From contig CM019228.1 in NCBI GenBank assembly GCA_009741485.1, forward strand, positions 11,616,749 to 11,680,748: a stretch of 64,000 bases of DNA. Reading direction: 5' to 3'. Below, piece by piece: positions 36,601 to 49,976 of this stretch. The first letter of the stretch is position 1; each line of letters opens with the position of its first letter. Origin of the DNA: Malurus cyaneus samueli. Taxonomy: Eukaryota; Chordata; Aves; Passeriformes; Maluridae. Both the position numbers and the translations under genes were made by a program. Under the pieces are notes generated by a model. It saw only the letters and a list, made by a program, of their open reading frames with translations. It made no database searches and had not been told where the DNA came from.

Positions 36601-38061
36601 AGTATAAGCACCCAGTTTATTCCTGGGTTCAATTTGAATATCAATACATTAGAAGGAAGTGGCACTGGTTTGAAAACCCCTGATGGTGTAATTGATCAAA
36701 CCAGTCACATTTCTTTTCTGGCTGAACCTAGGTTTGTGATTTACAGGCTGCTTTGATGGCTCAGAGAGGCTGGGAGGTTACCAGAGGTGCATGAATTGAA
36801 CATTACCATCTACAGGCTTCTTTCAAATAACCATGATTTAACTGAGGATTACATTTTTGGAAATTGAAACACTCTATAGTATCCCATAATTGCTCAATGT
36901 TCTAAAAATAAAGTTAACACAAAAAAAAATCAGCCTTACAGAATCAATTTAGTGTCTCCTCTTTTCAAACTTTCTAATCTGTGATAATAAAAATTCTTCT
37001 TGTAAGGTATTTTATGTATTTTGTGACAGTGTGAGGCATTTAAATTAGGACCTCAAAATGCTTATGAGCACAGATTTGTTAAGCTTTCCAACACTCAGTG
37101 GAAGAAAATGAGTGTTATTGCACTAGAAGTCTGCAATCAAATTGGAAGGAGAAAAAAATCCCAACTTCTGGATTCTGGGAATCCTTTTACTTTAACCACA
37201 AGATCCTTCTTTTGCATCTGCATCTCCAAAAAGTTATTTTTCTTCATTACAATGACATGCAGTAATTAGAATATGGAAACAATCTGTGGCCTCTGAAGCT
37301 ATGTAGAGATGTCACTACTGCATCTTAGAGTCACTTGGGGCTTTGTGGTTAACTGGAGATAGAATTTGAACTGTCCTGTTCCAAAAGCAAAGGCTCTTCA
37401 GTTTGGGCTAAAAAAGGAATTTGCTCCAGCACTTTGCTGTAAAGGGACTGTGATGTTCACAAGTGATAAGGTTTGGTTCTTATCACTCCAAACAATTGTG
37501 TCATCTACGTGTCCATAGGAAGGACAGAGCAGCAGGAGATCCTGGGCAGCGTTCAGCAGCTCTTGATGTCTGATTTGCTCATCAGTCAATTCATTTAGTG
37601 CAGCTTTGTGTGTGCAGTGATATGGCTCAGTGTTGTATAAATCATCTTTCTCTGCAAGAGACTCACTGTCCTGGTTTGCAATGAGAACTTGGAAATGTGT
37701 GAGTGTTTCTCAAGGAACTTCTTTTTCCCTCTTTCTGCTTTGGTTCCTGTTTTTACCCATCTGTTTGACTTTACTGATTTCCTTTGGAGCCTGCAGAACT
37801 TCCCAGGCTGGGGAAAACTGTACTGTCCAACTCTTTTGGCAGTGTCTTCATTCCAATATCACCCACCCACATTGCCAGGGAGATTAATAATACACAGAAG
37901 TGTTCAAACCATCTTCAGTTTTCCAGAGTGCTTTTGTCTCTGATCACCAGGATGTAATTTAAAAATTCATCAGTCCTGGAAAACACTGGTTTGGAGCTCA
38001 TCAGAAATCAGTGTGGTGGTGGTCATGAGGGCTGTAGACATTATAGGAGACAGGAGGACAT
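33606..38061. other. Unique non-coding stretch
   Basis: No gene recognised. T tracts are at 34093-34112 and about 35490-35501. The 34570-34920 segment is GC-moderate with overlapping short frames on both strands and no match I recognise. A minus-strand frame ending at 37398 can be extended upstream without a stop to about 37710 (roughly 100 codons) with natural composition, but no homolog or clear splice acceptor is apparent. Confidence 0.55.
34093..34112. repeat. Poly(T) tract (20 T)
   Basis: Uninterrupted T run, followed by CCCTG and a second run of T. Confidence 0.95.
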
Positions 38062-38223
38062 TACAGAATCATGGGATGGTTTGGGGTGGCAAGAACCTTA
38101 AAGATTATCTGGTTTGAACCCCTGCCATGGAAGGAACACTTCCACTACCCCAGGATGCTCCAAGCCCTGTCCAACCTGGCCTTGGACACTGCTGGGGACA
38201 AGGCAGCCACAGCTTCTCTTGGC
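38062..38223 (-). mobile_element. CR1 LINE fragment, short 3' end
   Basis: The fragment starts with the CR1 3' terminus in reverse orientation ('cagaatcatgggatggttt') and continues through 'cccctgccatggaagg', 'ctccaagccctgtccaac' and 'cagccacagcttctct'. It breaks off abruptly at about 38223. It belongs to the same subfamily type as the copy at 6420-6735, is shorter, and has a small internal deletion near 38199. No coding capacity. Confidence 0.88.
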
Positions 38224-39379
38224 AAAAGATTACACAATTATACACCTTAATGATTTGAAAAGCAGTCAGCACTGGAAGGCTGCCTTTGCTACCAGATCTG
38301 CAGAGAAGAGTGTTATACTCAGGTTTTTTGGGCTGGCCTTGTCCACGCAGAAACTTCTACTGACTGACCAGAGGTGCAATTCCAATGCTCCAGCCATTCC
38401 AGCTTATCTCACCATATGGATATGCTTATTCCAGTGTAAAAACATTCACCCAGGGAGTAATATTATTACAGCAGTAAGTCTGTGTCATACTTATCCTTGA
38501 GGATATGAGGTCTCTAAGTGCTGAAAGCTTTAAGAAAGGAACAGTGGTGGCTAGTGAAGGGAAATAAGAAAGAAAAATTCTGTTACTCTAAGGAAAATTG
38601 GACTCTTGTGTTTGACCTTGTCTAAGCTCGGAGTAACTGGTGTATTATCCTCCCATCTTAAGACAACCATATATATGTGTCATCTTGACTATGTCTTTTC
38701 CCCCAGCTTCCAAAATGATATTTTTGGGTGGTATTTTAGGATTTTCTCCACTCATCTGGATTTTGAGCAGTCCAGCAGCAGGGTCAGAACAGAGGGTACT
38801 GCTGCAAGTGAGATACAGAGAGGATCTTGCACCCCCCAGATCTGTTAAACTCACTCTGTGTTAGGAGCACACATGAGTTATTTTTACTCAGGATTTCCCC
38901 AAAGTAAATACAGCTTCCTACCTTCTTTTGAACTCACATGAACTCTTCTGAAGCCCAGAGGCTGCAGCCACAGTTAAACTCGAGTTTTATTGTTCACATG
39001 TGGGAAAAGCAGCAGCCCCACGTGTCTCCATGGTTATGTGAGCAGGAAGTTTGGGTTAGCTGGAACCCATGGCTCAGAGGAAAGGCTTTGGGATTGCTGA
39101 GTGTCTCCTTTCTCAGGAATTGTGCCTTTCCCTGGATTTGTCAGCAGTGGGATAGGTGGGTTACAGCATCCAGATCCAGTCCTTGAGGATTAAAGCAAGA
39201 GATCTTTCATCTTAACATTAATCCAAGAAGGACTCATCCATCTTGCCCTTGGGGCCTGTGTAGCTAGAGGAAGGAAAACCAATGGAAACCCGTCCACAGA
39301 AAATTTTCCCATTCTATATTTTAAATAACAGCTGTCTTTTCAACTTTTCCTGGAGTCTGGAATAGGATAAATTAATGCA
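38224..39379. other. Unique non-coding stretch
   Basis: No gene or repeat recognised. Open frames are short and overlapping. Confidence 0.6.
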
Positions 39380-39800
39380 GAGAACAATTACATACAGAAC
39401 ACAAGTGATGTGGCCAGGGCTGAATGAATCCTTGGAGAGAAGGGTTGTGTACCAAACACAAGTGATGTGGCCAGGGTTGAGTGAAAAATGTGATTTATTG
39501 TCTGTTTTTACAGTTTATCTTGCTACCATTTTACATGCACACTTTATAAAATACCATTGTATTTATTGCTAGCTCTTGTCTATATGTGTTAATCAATTAC
39601 AAAGCTCAACAATGACCTGCTACAATTCTTAAAAATAGCCAGACATACTCTTGCCCCAAGGACTTCACCATTTCTAACTACAAAATAAGTTTTAATTACT
39701 TCCTATATCTCTGTTGTGGCTTTTTTGGGGCCATTTTAGTCTGATTCTGCTCCTTCTTCATGATAGATTCCAGACAGTGAAGGCAGAGCAGCTCAAGGAA
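39380..39800 (-). mobile_element. Possible degraded LTR fragment
   Basis: Read on the minus strand, the segment has an AATAAA signal (around 39493-39498) followed within about 10-35 bases by the duplicated block at 39398-39488. An AT-rich upstream region contains further AATAAA-like and TATA-like strings. This arrangement resembles the U3-R-U5 end of an avian retroviral LTR. I could not match it to a named family, and both boundaries are uncertain. It may instead be unique sequence with a small local duplication. Confidence 0.25.
39398..39488. repeat. 57-bp tandem duplication (two copies)
   Basis: The block 'acacaagtgatgtggccagg' begins at about 39399 and again at about 39456, an offset of 57 bp. 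Similarity covers about 30 bases of each unit. Because 57 is a multiple of three, the plus-strand frame shows the peptide YRTQVMWPGL repeated as YQTQVMWPGL. The frame is only 65 codons and has no known family, so this is not taken as coding. Confidence 0.8.
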
Positions 39801-42800
39801 GGCTGGATGTTCTTTCTTATAACAGCCTAAAATTTTTCCACTGGTCTTACATGGGGATGATTAAAAGGGAATTTCCTCCATGCAGAAACATTCAGGGGAG
39901 AACTTGTTCGAAGAAGGAAGACAAAGAATATTACAAATAAACTGCACCTACCAGCCTGTAGAAGGTCAGCAAACTCCCTTCCAGTTCATCTCACAAAGCC
40001 TCTGGTTCCTCCAGCTCCAACGTGGAATCAGCCTTTTTCCAGCAGAGCCTCTTTGGGTGGAGAAGTGTCCATGCTTGCATTAGTCCTCCCTGTTTTTGGA
40101 AACAGCCTCAACATCTGGTGGAAAAGTAGAGGTGGAAAAGTGTTCAAGTGTTACTCAAACTGCCGGATTTCAAAGATTGTCGTTGTAGAGCCTCCTCCAA
40201 ATCAGGAGAACCTCCTGTCTCCAGTCATTTGTAAAAGTGTGCTGCCCGCAGTAAGAGTGTTCATATGCACTTGTGGGAAAGCCCAGGCACAGGTAATCCT
40301 CAAGGAAGAGCAGCGGATCCTCTGCTCATGGAGGGGGGACAATTTTATTGTCTATTATCAGGATACTCTGACATAGCTTTCAAAACAACAGCTTTGCTTT
40401 TAACAGCTGTAATCCTCACCAGGAAATGATGAGGAGACTCACTGCACCCTTTTGAAACTTTTTCTTTTCGTAGAAAACTGACATTTTTAGTGTGGAAGAA
40501 AAATATTTCTCTTTTGCGCCTTTCTTTTCTGTAAGAGAAGACATGAACCCATTCAAGCTAAGGTTTCATAAAAGCTCCCAAGTTTCTTAGCTAATGATTA
40601 GGACATAGCTACAAAGCTTCATTGTAATTGGAGACTCTTCATTTAGAGGTTATTGGATATTAATTGTCTATTGATACTGACAAATATTTTATAAGCAAGT
40701 TCTTTTTTGCCTGAAGTCAGATCATTGCTGCATTTGCAGAGACCACTAACAGAGCTCCAGCTCATGGGCAAGTGCTACAGAGAATATTTTGGTGTGGTGC
40801 AGGAGAGAGACGTAATTTGGGGGCCTTTATGTGCAAGAACTGTCAGTTTTGATCATACAGGGCACAGAGGGACAACACGGAGGTGACAGTGAGCTGGAGG
40901 TGCTCTCCTGGTACAAACTGGGGGACCAGTCCAAGTAGCCTGTGCCAGCAGCAGATCATGGCAGATTGATTTGTCCTGAATCTGGCAAAATCCTTAGAGG
41001 GAAAGGAGCTTCAAGAAAGCTGATGGTAATAAGCACAATTGGGTTTTAATGGGGTTCATGGAGATAGGACAGAAATAAAATCTGTGTTTGCTTAAGATGG
41101 AAGGAGAAGCGGAAAGCACAGAGCAGCAGTGACTGACTGGAGCTGAAAGGCTCAGCGAGCAGTGCTCAGGCAGCCAGGCTCCATTAAGATCCTATCCATA
41201 ATGCATGAGGTTTGGAAACCCAGGGGACTTCCCGACAAAAAGGGAAGAATCCTCCCAACTCCCCTTCCGAAGGCGCTGGGTTGGCTGTCCCAGAAGGGCC
41301 CCGTCAGGAGAGCACTTTGAGTAAGTAATGGCTCACTTTGGCAGAGGTGATGGAGCACTAATGCACTGCACCGAGCGCAAACAACGCTGCCCTTCTCTCA
41401 TCAGCATCACCCTCAGTTTTGGTCTATTTTGGGCACATTGCAGGCGGTAATTCCTGCCTTCCATTTTCTGTCAGATTGAGCATGACGGTGTCCTCCTGAT
41501 AACTTGGTTAAACCTTAAACCTTTAAATGCAAACCCTTTATTTCTCTGGTCTGGTTTTAAAAAGATGAAGTGTCCAGATCAGCAATTCTGGGGTTTAGAA
41601 GAATTCACATGAAGGGTTTGGGCTGACATTTTAGTACTAGAGCAGAGTGGCCAGCCTGAAAATGTGCATTTGGGCTTTTCTTGAGACCCTGATTTGGTCC
41701 TCACACATTTGCCTGTCTTTTCTGCTGAAGTTGTGTGCCAGACCTACTGTCAGCCACTGCAGTGCTGTTTCTCATTTTTAATCTGTGTGGTATTTTTGAG
41801 ACTTCAGCACAAATGCAGTATTGAAAAAGCAGAATTATTAATTGAAATCGTTTCCTCATTAGAGTTATTTCTGCTGGAACAAAGACACAACATGCACTGA
41901 TTGGAATGACTGACTAAAATGGAGTTTGGAACTGAGGAGATATTTCCCAGCTGTCCATGTTTTATTTCCCTGTGGGTTTTGCACTGTACAGTAACACAGA
42001 CCTGAGCTGACCTTTGGGATCTTCACAAGGACTGTGGTGTCTGACCTTTTCCATCCCGGAGAGGAAGGAGGATCTGTCAGTTCACACACATCCAATTTAT
42101 TTGCAGCAAACTCCAGAAATCTGGAGATTCCCAGCCACCACAAAGTCTCCAGTTACCTTACACTTTGGCATGAGCTGAGGGAACAGCTGGAACAGCAGGG
42201 ATGGGAGCTGCAGTACCAGAAACAGCTTCGGCTCCACTGAAATCAAACTCAGCACAGTATAATGGCAAATTCACTCCTCAGGCCTGAGAGGTGCCCATTC
42301 CTTCTTCTTTCCCAGTAAGGCCTAGGATTCAATTAGACAGGTAAGATTTGGAGAGATCTTCATGGTCTTGAACTGGTGGAGTGTGTCTGGAGTGTGACAA
42401 GGAGAAGGTACTTGAGTGCTCAGGTTTATAACTCAATAGCTTGAGGGAGACTCTGCAAATACTGTTGATTCTTTTTCTGAAACAAAAGCAGAAATAGGAT
42501 TTTTTACCCAACTATAAAAGGGACCAGATTTTCGTTTTTGAGTACATAAAAGGCTGATGCAAGGAGAGAAGCAATCCTTTTTTTTCTTCATGGTGGATAA
42601 ACTAAGAGAGTACAGTTTACAAATGATAATGGTAATAAAGTGCTGAGATGGATTTCTCAGGGGAGTTGAAAGACTTTTGAGAAGAATTTTTATAAGGACA
42701 AACCAATCATGCTGCAGAACAGGGAGAAGGACAATTTTGCAAGGCTTTTCCAGGATATGATTCCATGATTTTATAACTTGGTTGCAATTTGGGCAAAGTC

Positions 42801-45800
42801 CTGGGCTTGCGCTGCAGAATTTATTTTGCCCCAGTTCTGTCCGTCTGTCATAGACAGAGTGGGAGAAGGCCAGCAAAGTTTATTCTTGTGCATATTTCTT
42901 ATCATTTTGCATCTCTCCATTCAGAAGGTTTTTATCCCAGCCTGGAATCCCAAGCCCAACTCAGTGAGTTTAAGATGATTGAGAAGTTTAAAAAGAAATG
43001 TTTCTAAACGTCACAGTTACACACTTGGCCAGTTCCCACCTTGGCACAGGACCCAACTGGATGCTGTGAGGCCAAGGTAAATGCTGAGCAAGCCTTTCTC
43101 AGCCTTTGTGCCAGCACTCAGGAGTCTGGCAGCACCAGAGCAGGCTCCAGGGAGGCTCTGGCCATCCAGGTGTGTGCCAGGGCCAGCACGTGCCAGGTGA
43201 TTCCAACTGCACACCACACACCCCTTGGGGAGGGAAGCCAAGACAACTGTGCTTCCTTTCAGGACAAAGAAATTTCTAAATACCTCATTGCTGGTGTCAG
43301 TGACCTTTGGTAGGGTCTAAAGAATATTTGACCTATGGGTTTGTGTTTGGCCCATAAAAAATACTCCTTCTACCTATTTAGACACCTGTAGAATCCCATG
43401 TGACATTTGAGTGATAATTTATTTTTTTTTTTACCTCAAGGCATCTTTATATAATGTATTAAAAGAAAAGTTCCTCAGTTTTGTGGTGTTGTAGTTGTAT
43501 TTCTAATGCTTTTCTGTGCTGTGCACTTTGGTGGGGATTGTGTCATTTCCACTTCATGAGAGCAGAAAGTCACCTTGCAGGGGCAGCCACTGCAGTCAAT
43601 GGGCCCTGACCTGGCTGGTGATGTTAATATTAATATTTAGTTATCCTAAACCATACTCCCACTGCATGCAGAACTCTCTTATAAAGACATTCCCAGCAGG
43701 GATCAACAATACAGACCATGCTCAGGACATTCCCAGGTGTGTGGAGAAGTTCATGAACACTGATGTCCTGCAGATTGTCGTGGAGAGATCTGTATTCCAG
43801 TTACGTTTGTTTCATTCAAGTCCAAAATATTTCAAGGCTTTTTCAGAAAAGCATCAGAAATCCTGAGGAAAGGTGGTTTCTGAAGGGATTTTTTATAAGG
43901 AACTGGAAAAAAAAATCCGTTTTAAAAGATAGGAGTGGAAACCACTTTATTTTCATTTGTGTACCTCTGCAGGTTTTCAGCAATGCTTTGTGCCATCCTT
44001 ACAACATGTCTGGATTTTGCTGTGCCCTGAGCAGGATGCCAGGTCTGTTTGTCATTGCTGTGATCTTTGTCCCAGGGCAGCTCTTTCTGCACTCAGGTTC
44101 TGCAGCTCCTGGGAGCTTTTCCCTTTTTACCAATCCCTGAGCCAGTGGTGGCTGCTCCTCCAGTGGGACTGAATCATTTCTACTTCTCCCATCTCTGCAT
44201 CGTGCCATTGGGAACAGACCCTCTATGAGGAACAAGTGGGAATTCTAAGTGATGAGAAAATGTTAATTGATTTTATTTCTGTTTGAGCTTTCTCTTCCCT
44301 CTTCTATCCATCACGTTGTCTTGTACATTTTGCTGTAGATACTGACAGAATATCATAGCAGGTTTCTGCTCAGATCCCTTGGTCCAAAGTCTTTTGTTTC
44401 AGGGTTGAGATAATGACCTGACAAACTCAGAGGTGGGTTGTTGGTCTCTTCAGAGTGTTAGGAGGGTCCCAATAGAAGGTGACCCACTGAGAGAGGGAAA
44501 ATCAGTTCTTCTTGCATAGTCCTGTCAGCTGATTCCCAGGAGGAATAGGTCTCACTCTTGGAGATGAGAGTTCTGGGGAGGACCATGAAGAACGGCTGAA
44601 ATAAACCCACACTCTGGAAAAGAGATTCAGGATCCTTTCATCACTCCAGACATGATTTTGCAGCAAACCCAGCGTTCAGCTTGTTTTGAAAGCAAAGATA
44701 CTCGTCAGCAATTATTGCTGAGCCAGGGAGAGCACAGTTAAGACAGATAAACTTGTCAGCTGTGTCAACTGTGCTGATGGAAGAGCAGAAGGGCCAGCTG
44801 GAAGGTTGAAAAAGACCTTTGTGTTTGAGATGCAGATAGCGAGGTGGTTCTTGCGTAATGCTGCAAAGTGGTTGAGAGTATCCTTGGGTTTCAGGCACTA
44901 ATTCTGCAATTATTACAGAAAAGAGGCATGAGTGATGGTTTAAGAGGATTGTATGACCAGCAGGAATCCAGAAACTTTTGTAGGGAAGCTTTCAACTTGA
45001 GCTCCCCTTGCTGTCCAGGGGATGAACTGGGCTCCTTCTTCTACACACCGTTGGTTTGTTCATCATCCCTCTTTCAAATTCATCTCTTTAAAACTGTGAC
45101 CTGCTGGTTTTCTCCAAAAGATGTCCGTAGCTGTGACTGATAGCTACATCAAATGTTCTTTTTTTTTGGGAAAATCTGGTGGTGCAGGATTCTAAGACAT
45201 CTGAGACTGGAGATGAGGTGTTGCCTTTTGTGCTGTCTCCATGGCTGGTGGGACTCCCTGAAGGATGTCTTGGAAGGAAGAATGAATGGCTCCAGTGGGA
45301 ATTTCCTTTAAATTTTACTATTATTTTTACATAAAACTAATAATGAACACACTTTGGGCTTGTAGGACCTAACCAAAATAGTCTCTTTGCTCCAGTGCCT
45401 GGGAGCCAGCAGAGGGAGTGTGAGTAAACACTGAACATCCCTGGGCAATGCGGGATGGAGACACCCAGGGAAACACCTTGGGCACAAAAGCACACACATC
45501 ATATTCCTTTCAGGTCCCATTAGGAAGGGAGGCTAAATAATCAGCCCACCAAACAGAAAAGTACGCTAGTAGTAACAAAAACCGTTTTAATTCCGTGCTT
45601 CTAAGTGGATATTAGCAACAATAACATTAAACAAAATTAAGCAATAAAAAAGCACTCAGGAGTGTCGTATTCCTAGCGAGCTCTAGAACCTGATGAGACC
45701 TGGGATGTGCTCTCTCCATCACAGATGCTCCCAGGAAGAAGGTGAAAATCTGTGCTTCGCCCTTGGCGTGTTCAGGCTGCTGTGTTTGTTTCTCTGTTGC

Positions 45801-48800
45801 TCTCTTTCTCTCCCCCTCTCAATAACTTCTGGGTTTCAAGCACTGTTTTGCTCAGTCACAGAGAAAGATGTTTAATGCATCTTCATTAATATACATGAAA
45901 TGCTGTTCCTGTTTTCTGCTGAGGAGGTAACTGGGGCTTTTCCATCTCAGGTCTGAGCTGTGTTTGTGAAAGTGGGAGAGACAAAGAGGGAGGCAAGGGG
46001 AAGTGGGAGAGAGAGTTGGTTTTTGTCCATGTGTAGGTAGCTTTAAAAAAAACCAGTTTTTTTTGTTCTTGTAGAATATATGTTACATATCCAGGAGACA
46101 CTCAAAGCAGAGACTTGTGTCAAGCAGGGTGAGAACGGGAGATTTTCTCCAAATTGTTAAATTTTTCAGGCTTGTCAGGCAGCTTTTAATCAATTTGGTG
46201 TGTGTCATGTTGGAATGTGTGCCATGTTCTGGCTTCTTCGTCAGAATTTCCTATCGCAGAAAATCAAACATCTTCTACAGAATTGAAACTGGATGGCCTT
46301 GTTTCCTCCTCTGTTTGCATGACAGATCATACTGGTATAAAAATCAGAGAGTGAAGTTCCTGTGTGTCGGGAATGGTAGCAAAGGAATAACAAAAACAAC
46401 AGGACATATGCTGGGATTATTAATCAATCATGAAGGTAATTACAGCTCATCAACCGCTTGGCCTTGTCTAGGCCATTTCTTATGCTAATAAAGGGAAAGA
46501 TTTTTGCTATCAAAATAAATCCAAGTGTTTTCACTCCTCGCAACAGGAAGATTCACCATCAGGTCACTTTGAAATTACAGTGCTGTGATAAGGATAAACT
46601 ATCTGATGAAAAGAAAAACATCTTTTTCTGTGGTACAGAGTCAGGAACATTGACTTCTCCTAGGAAAGGTTGTTCCTTTCTCCAATCACATCCAGTTCTG
46701 TGATTTTCTCCCTTAAAATGTGTGCATTATAATCTGTGTGTAAATTCCAGGCTAAGAAGAGATTTTTACAAAGCAGAGGAAAATCAGCATTGAGTCAAAG
46801 CACGAAATATCTGGAGGTTTGATTCACGAAGGCAAATCAAAAGAGTTTTTTATGTACAACTTGGTAGAGAAATGTAAGAGAGAAATGGTCTGATAATAAA
46901 AAATGTTTCAGAAAGTCACGACTGCTGTGAGGTTGCAAAAGAAAACCCAGAACATGCAGCATAAAACCCTAAGGAAAGAACTCTGGGGAAAAACCATTAA
47001 AGATGATACAAAGGAGTCTAATTTCTTGAGGTAAAAAGAGATGATGAAATTTGTTCTTGACTGAGTCAGCGCACAGAGGAGCACATTCCTAAGAAATATG
47101 ATAGAAGTGCAGCCACTGACTAAGACTGAGTATCATTCCTAGAATACTCTAATTGCTGCACTGCTCAGGATTAGGGACTAGAGAGTCTCTTCAATCTCAA
47201 AGATTTGTTCACTACTTCACTACATGGCAGATAATAATATTTCATATTCTTGCAGCTCCTTTCAGCAGACAAGTTTAAAGAGTTTTAATTAATGCCTCAA
47301 AGTCCCTTTGTGATCAACAAGTGCTGGGCTCCTTGCACACACAGGTGTTGGGAGAGGAGTGTGAAGTGCAGCTCTGTAGAGTTGTAAGAAAGGACTTTCT
47401 GTAGGAAAAAGATCTTTCCAAGACCTGAGCATTGCTGAGTCAGTGCTGCCTGAAGAGAAATGGGAAAACACCAGGTCTGGTAACCAAACACCTCAGCCTC
47501 AGCTGTACATGTGAGCTGATCACCAAGGCCTGCCAGTGAATAAGTTTTTAGATTGTTCTGGTAAAAATATGTTCAAGAATTTGACATACAGTGTGTGAAA
47601 ACAGTGGAATTATTTGGCAACTTGTGCTGAACTGTGGTTCATTTGTTCAGCTGTTCTTGACAGAGGGGACTTTATCCCAGATGACCCCTCATAAGCATTA
47701 TTTAGTCCTCATTTTATATAGATCAGGTGAAATCCACAGTACTGTAGTGAAGAATGCTGCATTTTGACCCAGAAATAGAGAATATCAGAATCTGAATCAA
47801 TGTTTGAAAAGAATCAAAGGCTCTTTTGTCTATTTTGACACCTGATACTCAGCAGCAAAGATTTCCACTTCCAATGAATAAAACTGCCTTAGGCTTGTTT
47901 CTTCCTGAAAAAATATCCAGGGAGTAAATCTCTCCAATTGTTCCAAACTGCATCGATATACAATATCAGGAGGAATGTGCAGGAGAATGGATATAATGTG
48001 AAAAATCTACAAGGCTGAAAATAAAAACTAAACAACCCTCTGATCTGCAGCCTAATCCCATGGTGCAGCTGACCCAGAATTGTAATGCAAATATTGTAGT
48101 TCAATCAGGCTATTTTAAGACAGGATAGGAATGAGGCTTCTACTTTCCCCAGAAGGAATGTACATCATTGCCTCTTCTTTAATTTCCTTTTGATTAAAAA
48201 AATATTAGACTGTCTGAAGAGTATGTGCTATCTTTTCTGTGTGTTGAGGGAAAGAGGAAAATCAAAAGGAATGAGAAATACAGGTGAACTTGTCAATTCA
48301 GGTTCACTGGGAAAAGCTTAGAACTCTTTGTTAGATGCTCTTTATATGCTGTAGTTTGGCTGATTAGGAAATGCAATTTCTTTGTTTTTGCATTTTAAAA
48401 TTCTGAGTTCTGCCAGTGTGTTTCTAGACAAGGGGATGAGAGTCAAGTTTCTGTGTAGTTCTTTCTTCCCTCCCCAGTTGTTCCAGGTTTATTTGTACAG
48501 CCATTAGTTCAGTGAGATTCTGTTCTCTTCTCTGTGAGGTTTGATACCTAGAGCAGGCTGAAGCTGAGCTTTATTGCCACATTTCCTACAGCCAACCCAA
48601 ATAACCAGTGGCAAACCCTTTATTTTTGAGCTCTGCTTGTTTTTTTGAGGTTTGCAAAATATTTGCAAAATGAAAGAAGGCCTTAAAAAAATTTCCAACT
48701 GGTTTGCTGTGTTTTTATTCTTGAACTGATTGTGCTGGCAGTTTTCCATGTGTTCTTTGTCTGCTTTGGAGCCAAACGGGTTCACTTGTGTGGCTGACAT

Positions 48801-49958
48801 GCAACTTCTGAGCAGCTGCCAGAGCCTTTGAATAGCTGATGGCTCAACCTATCCAGCCCCAAGAGATTTAGTGGAAACCATTTTTACTGCTTTTCACATT
48901 CTCTCCAAAGTGTTTGGGAAATGTCACTTGCAGAAAGCATCCCCAAAATGACTCTCCGGGACATGATGGAGAGAGTGGCTTTTCCTGACAGCGTCACGGA
49001 GACTCCAGAGAGCAGGATAATATTTAGACCAAAAAAAAGAAAAAAAAAAAAGAAAAGAAAACCCAACAGAAAAACAGATGATGGTTTTGCTATTAAGAAG
49101 ACAATATCAAAGAAGGTTGAGGAAAGAGAACTGCTGACAAAGAGAGTGAGCTATAGGCTTTATCAGGAATATCCTTAGGCAAGGGAATGTTGATTAGGCT
49201 GAAGCTCTTGAATTTCTATTCTTGTATTTGGTTTTACTGTCCCACGGCTGGTTTGCTTTGTGTAGCTGTGGAATGGCAGCAGGGTGAATCTGGGGCTGAG
49301 AGAATGATTTTACATGAAGATTTGCATGTGGTAGTGGAAAATCAGACTGCACTGTATGAATATACACATGCACGCAGGTAAAGGGATGCTTAAAAGTTCT
49401 TTAATCCCTGATTTTCGTGAGCCCTGTGCTCCGCTGCGGTTTCTTCTCTTTAGTCTGTACTATTATGTAACAGTTTCTGTTACTTTGTGTGTCGATCTGT
49501 CACTCCCACACTGCTCTGCTCAAGCCAAAGATGGTTGCTTTGCACATGAAACTTGAAAATGTGAAATTTTAAACTCTTCATGGATTTCAGACACTCATCT
49601 CTGCTCCTAAAGATGATCATTTGATGGGAGCTGTAGAAATGTGCCTGGATCTGAAAGCTTTGCAGTATTAATTGGAGGATGGAGGAAATTTTTCAATGCA
49701 CTTCTGCACATGGATGAAGGGAATAAGATCTTTGTTTCATACAGTCCAGACTGGCTGGTACTGGGGTGCTCAGGGCCACAGAACTGTTGGACTGAACATT
49801 TTTCTGTGAACCAAGTGACAAGATCCTGAGTGAGATGGAGCTGGCAGCTCCAAACAACTGTGCCTGCATTATTCACTGTATGTTTAGGTTGTGTAAAGAC
49901 AATCCCCTGCTTTGGTTTCAATAATTTTTTAAGTTTCTTCCTCTCTTTTGCAATGCAT
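39801..49958. other. Unique non-coding stretch of about 10 kb
   Basis: No recognisable protein family, RNA gene or transposon. The longest open frames (147 codons minus at 42433-42876; 123 codons plus at 46117-46488) lack known domains. A possible ancient CR1 tail-like string occurs near 42756-42775 but is too short to call. Enhancer-like text occurs at about 40610-40690 and 46401-46500. A-rich sequence lies at about 49029-49065. Confidence 0.55.
46401..46500. promoter_or_regulatory. Candidate conserved non-coding element
   Basis: Contains TAATCAATCA (46421-46430; ATCAATCA is the complement of the PBX-type TGATTGAT), a GGTAATTAC homeodomain core near 46436-46444 and a variant octamer ATGCTAAT at 46482-46489, all within 70 bp of non-repetitive sequence. 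Enhancer identity is inferred from motif grouping. Confidence 0.22.
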
Positions 49959-49976
49959 TAGTTACTATAGTAACTA
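49959..49976. promoter_or_regulatory. Perfect 18-bp palindrome, RFX X-box-like
   Basis: TAGTTACTATAGTAACTA is identical to its reverse complement. The GTTAC and GTAAC halves with a 4-bp centre resemble the inverted X-box recognised by RFX factors, although the centre differs from the usual YNNR/GG pattern. It could equally be a chance palindrome. Confidence 0.4.

Noticed and set aside
37398..37710. Minus-strand frame extendable to about 100 codons
   Set aside because: It reads like a protein fragment but matches no family I know, lacks a good polypyrimidine acceptor, and is within chance expectation.
42750..42780. Possible CR1 tail-like 'gattccatgattttat'
   Set aside because: Only about 16 bases and no CR1 body upstream.
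48921..49178. Plus-strand frame of 85 codons with a Lys/Arg-rich run
   Set aside because: The basic run is an A-rich low-complexity tract, and the remainder has no recognised family.
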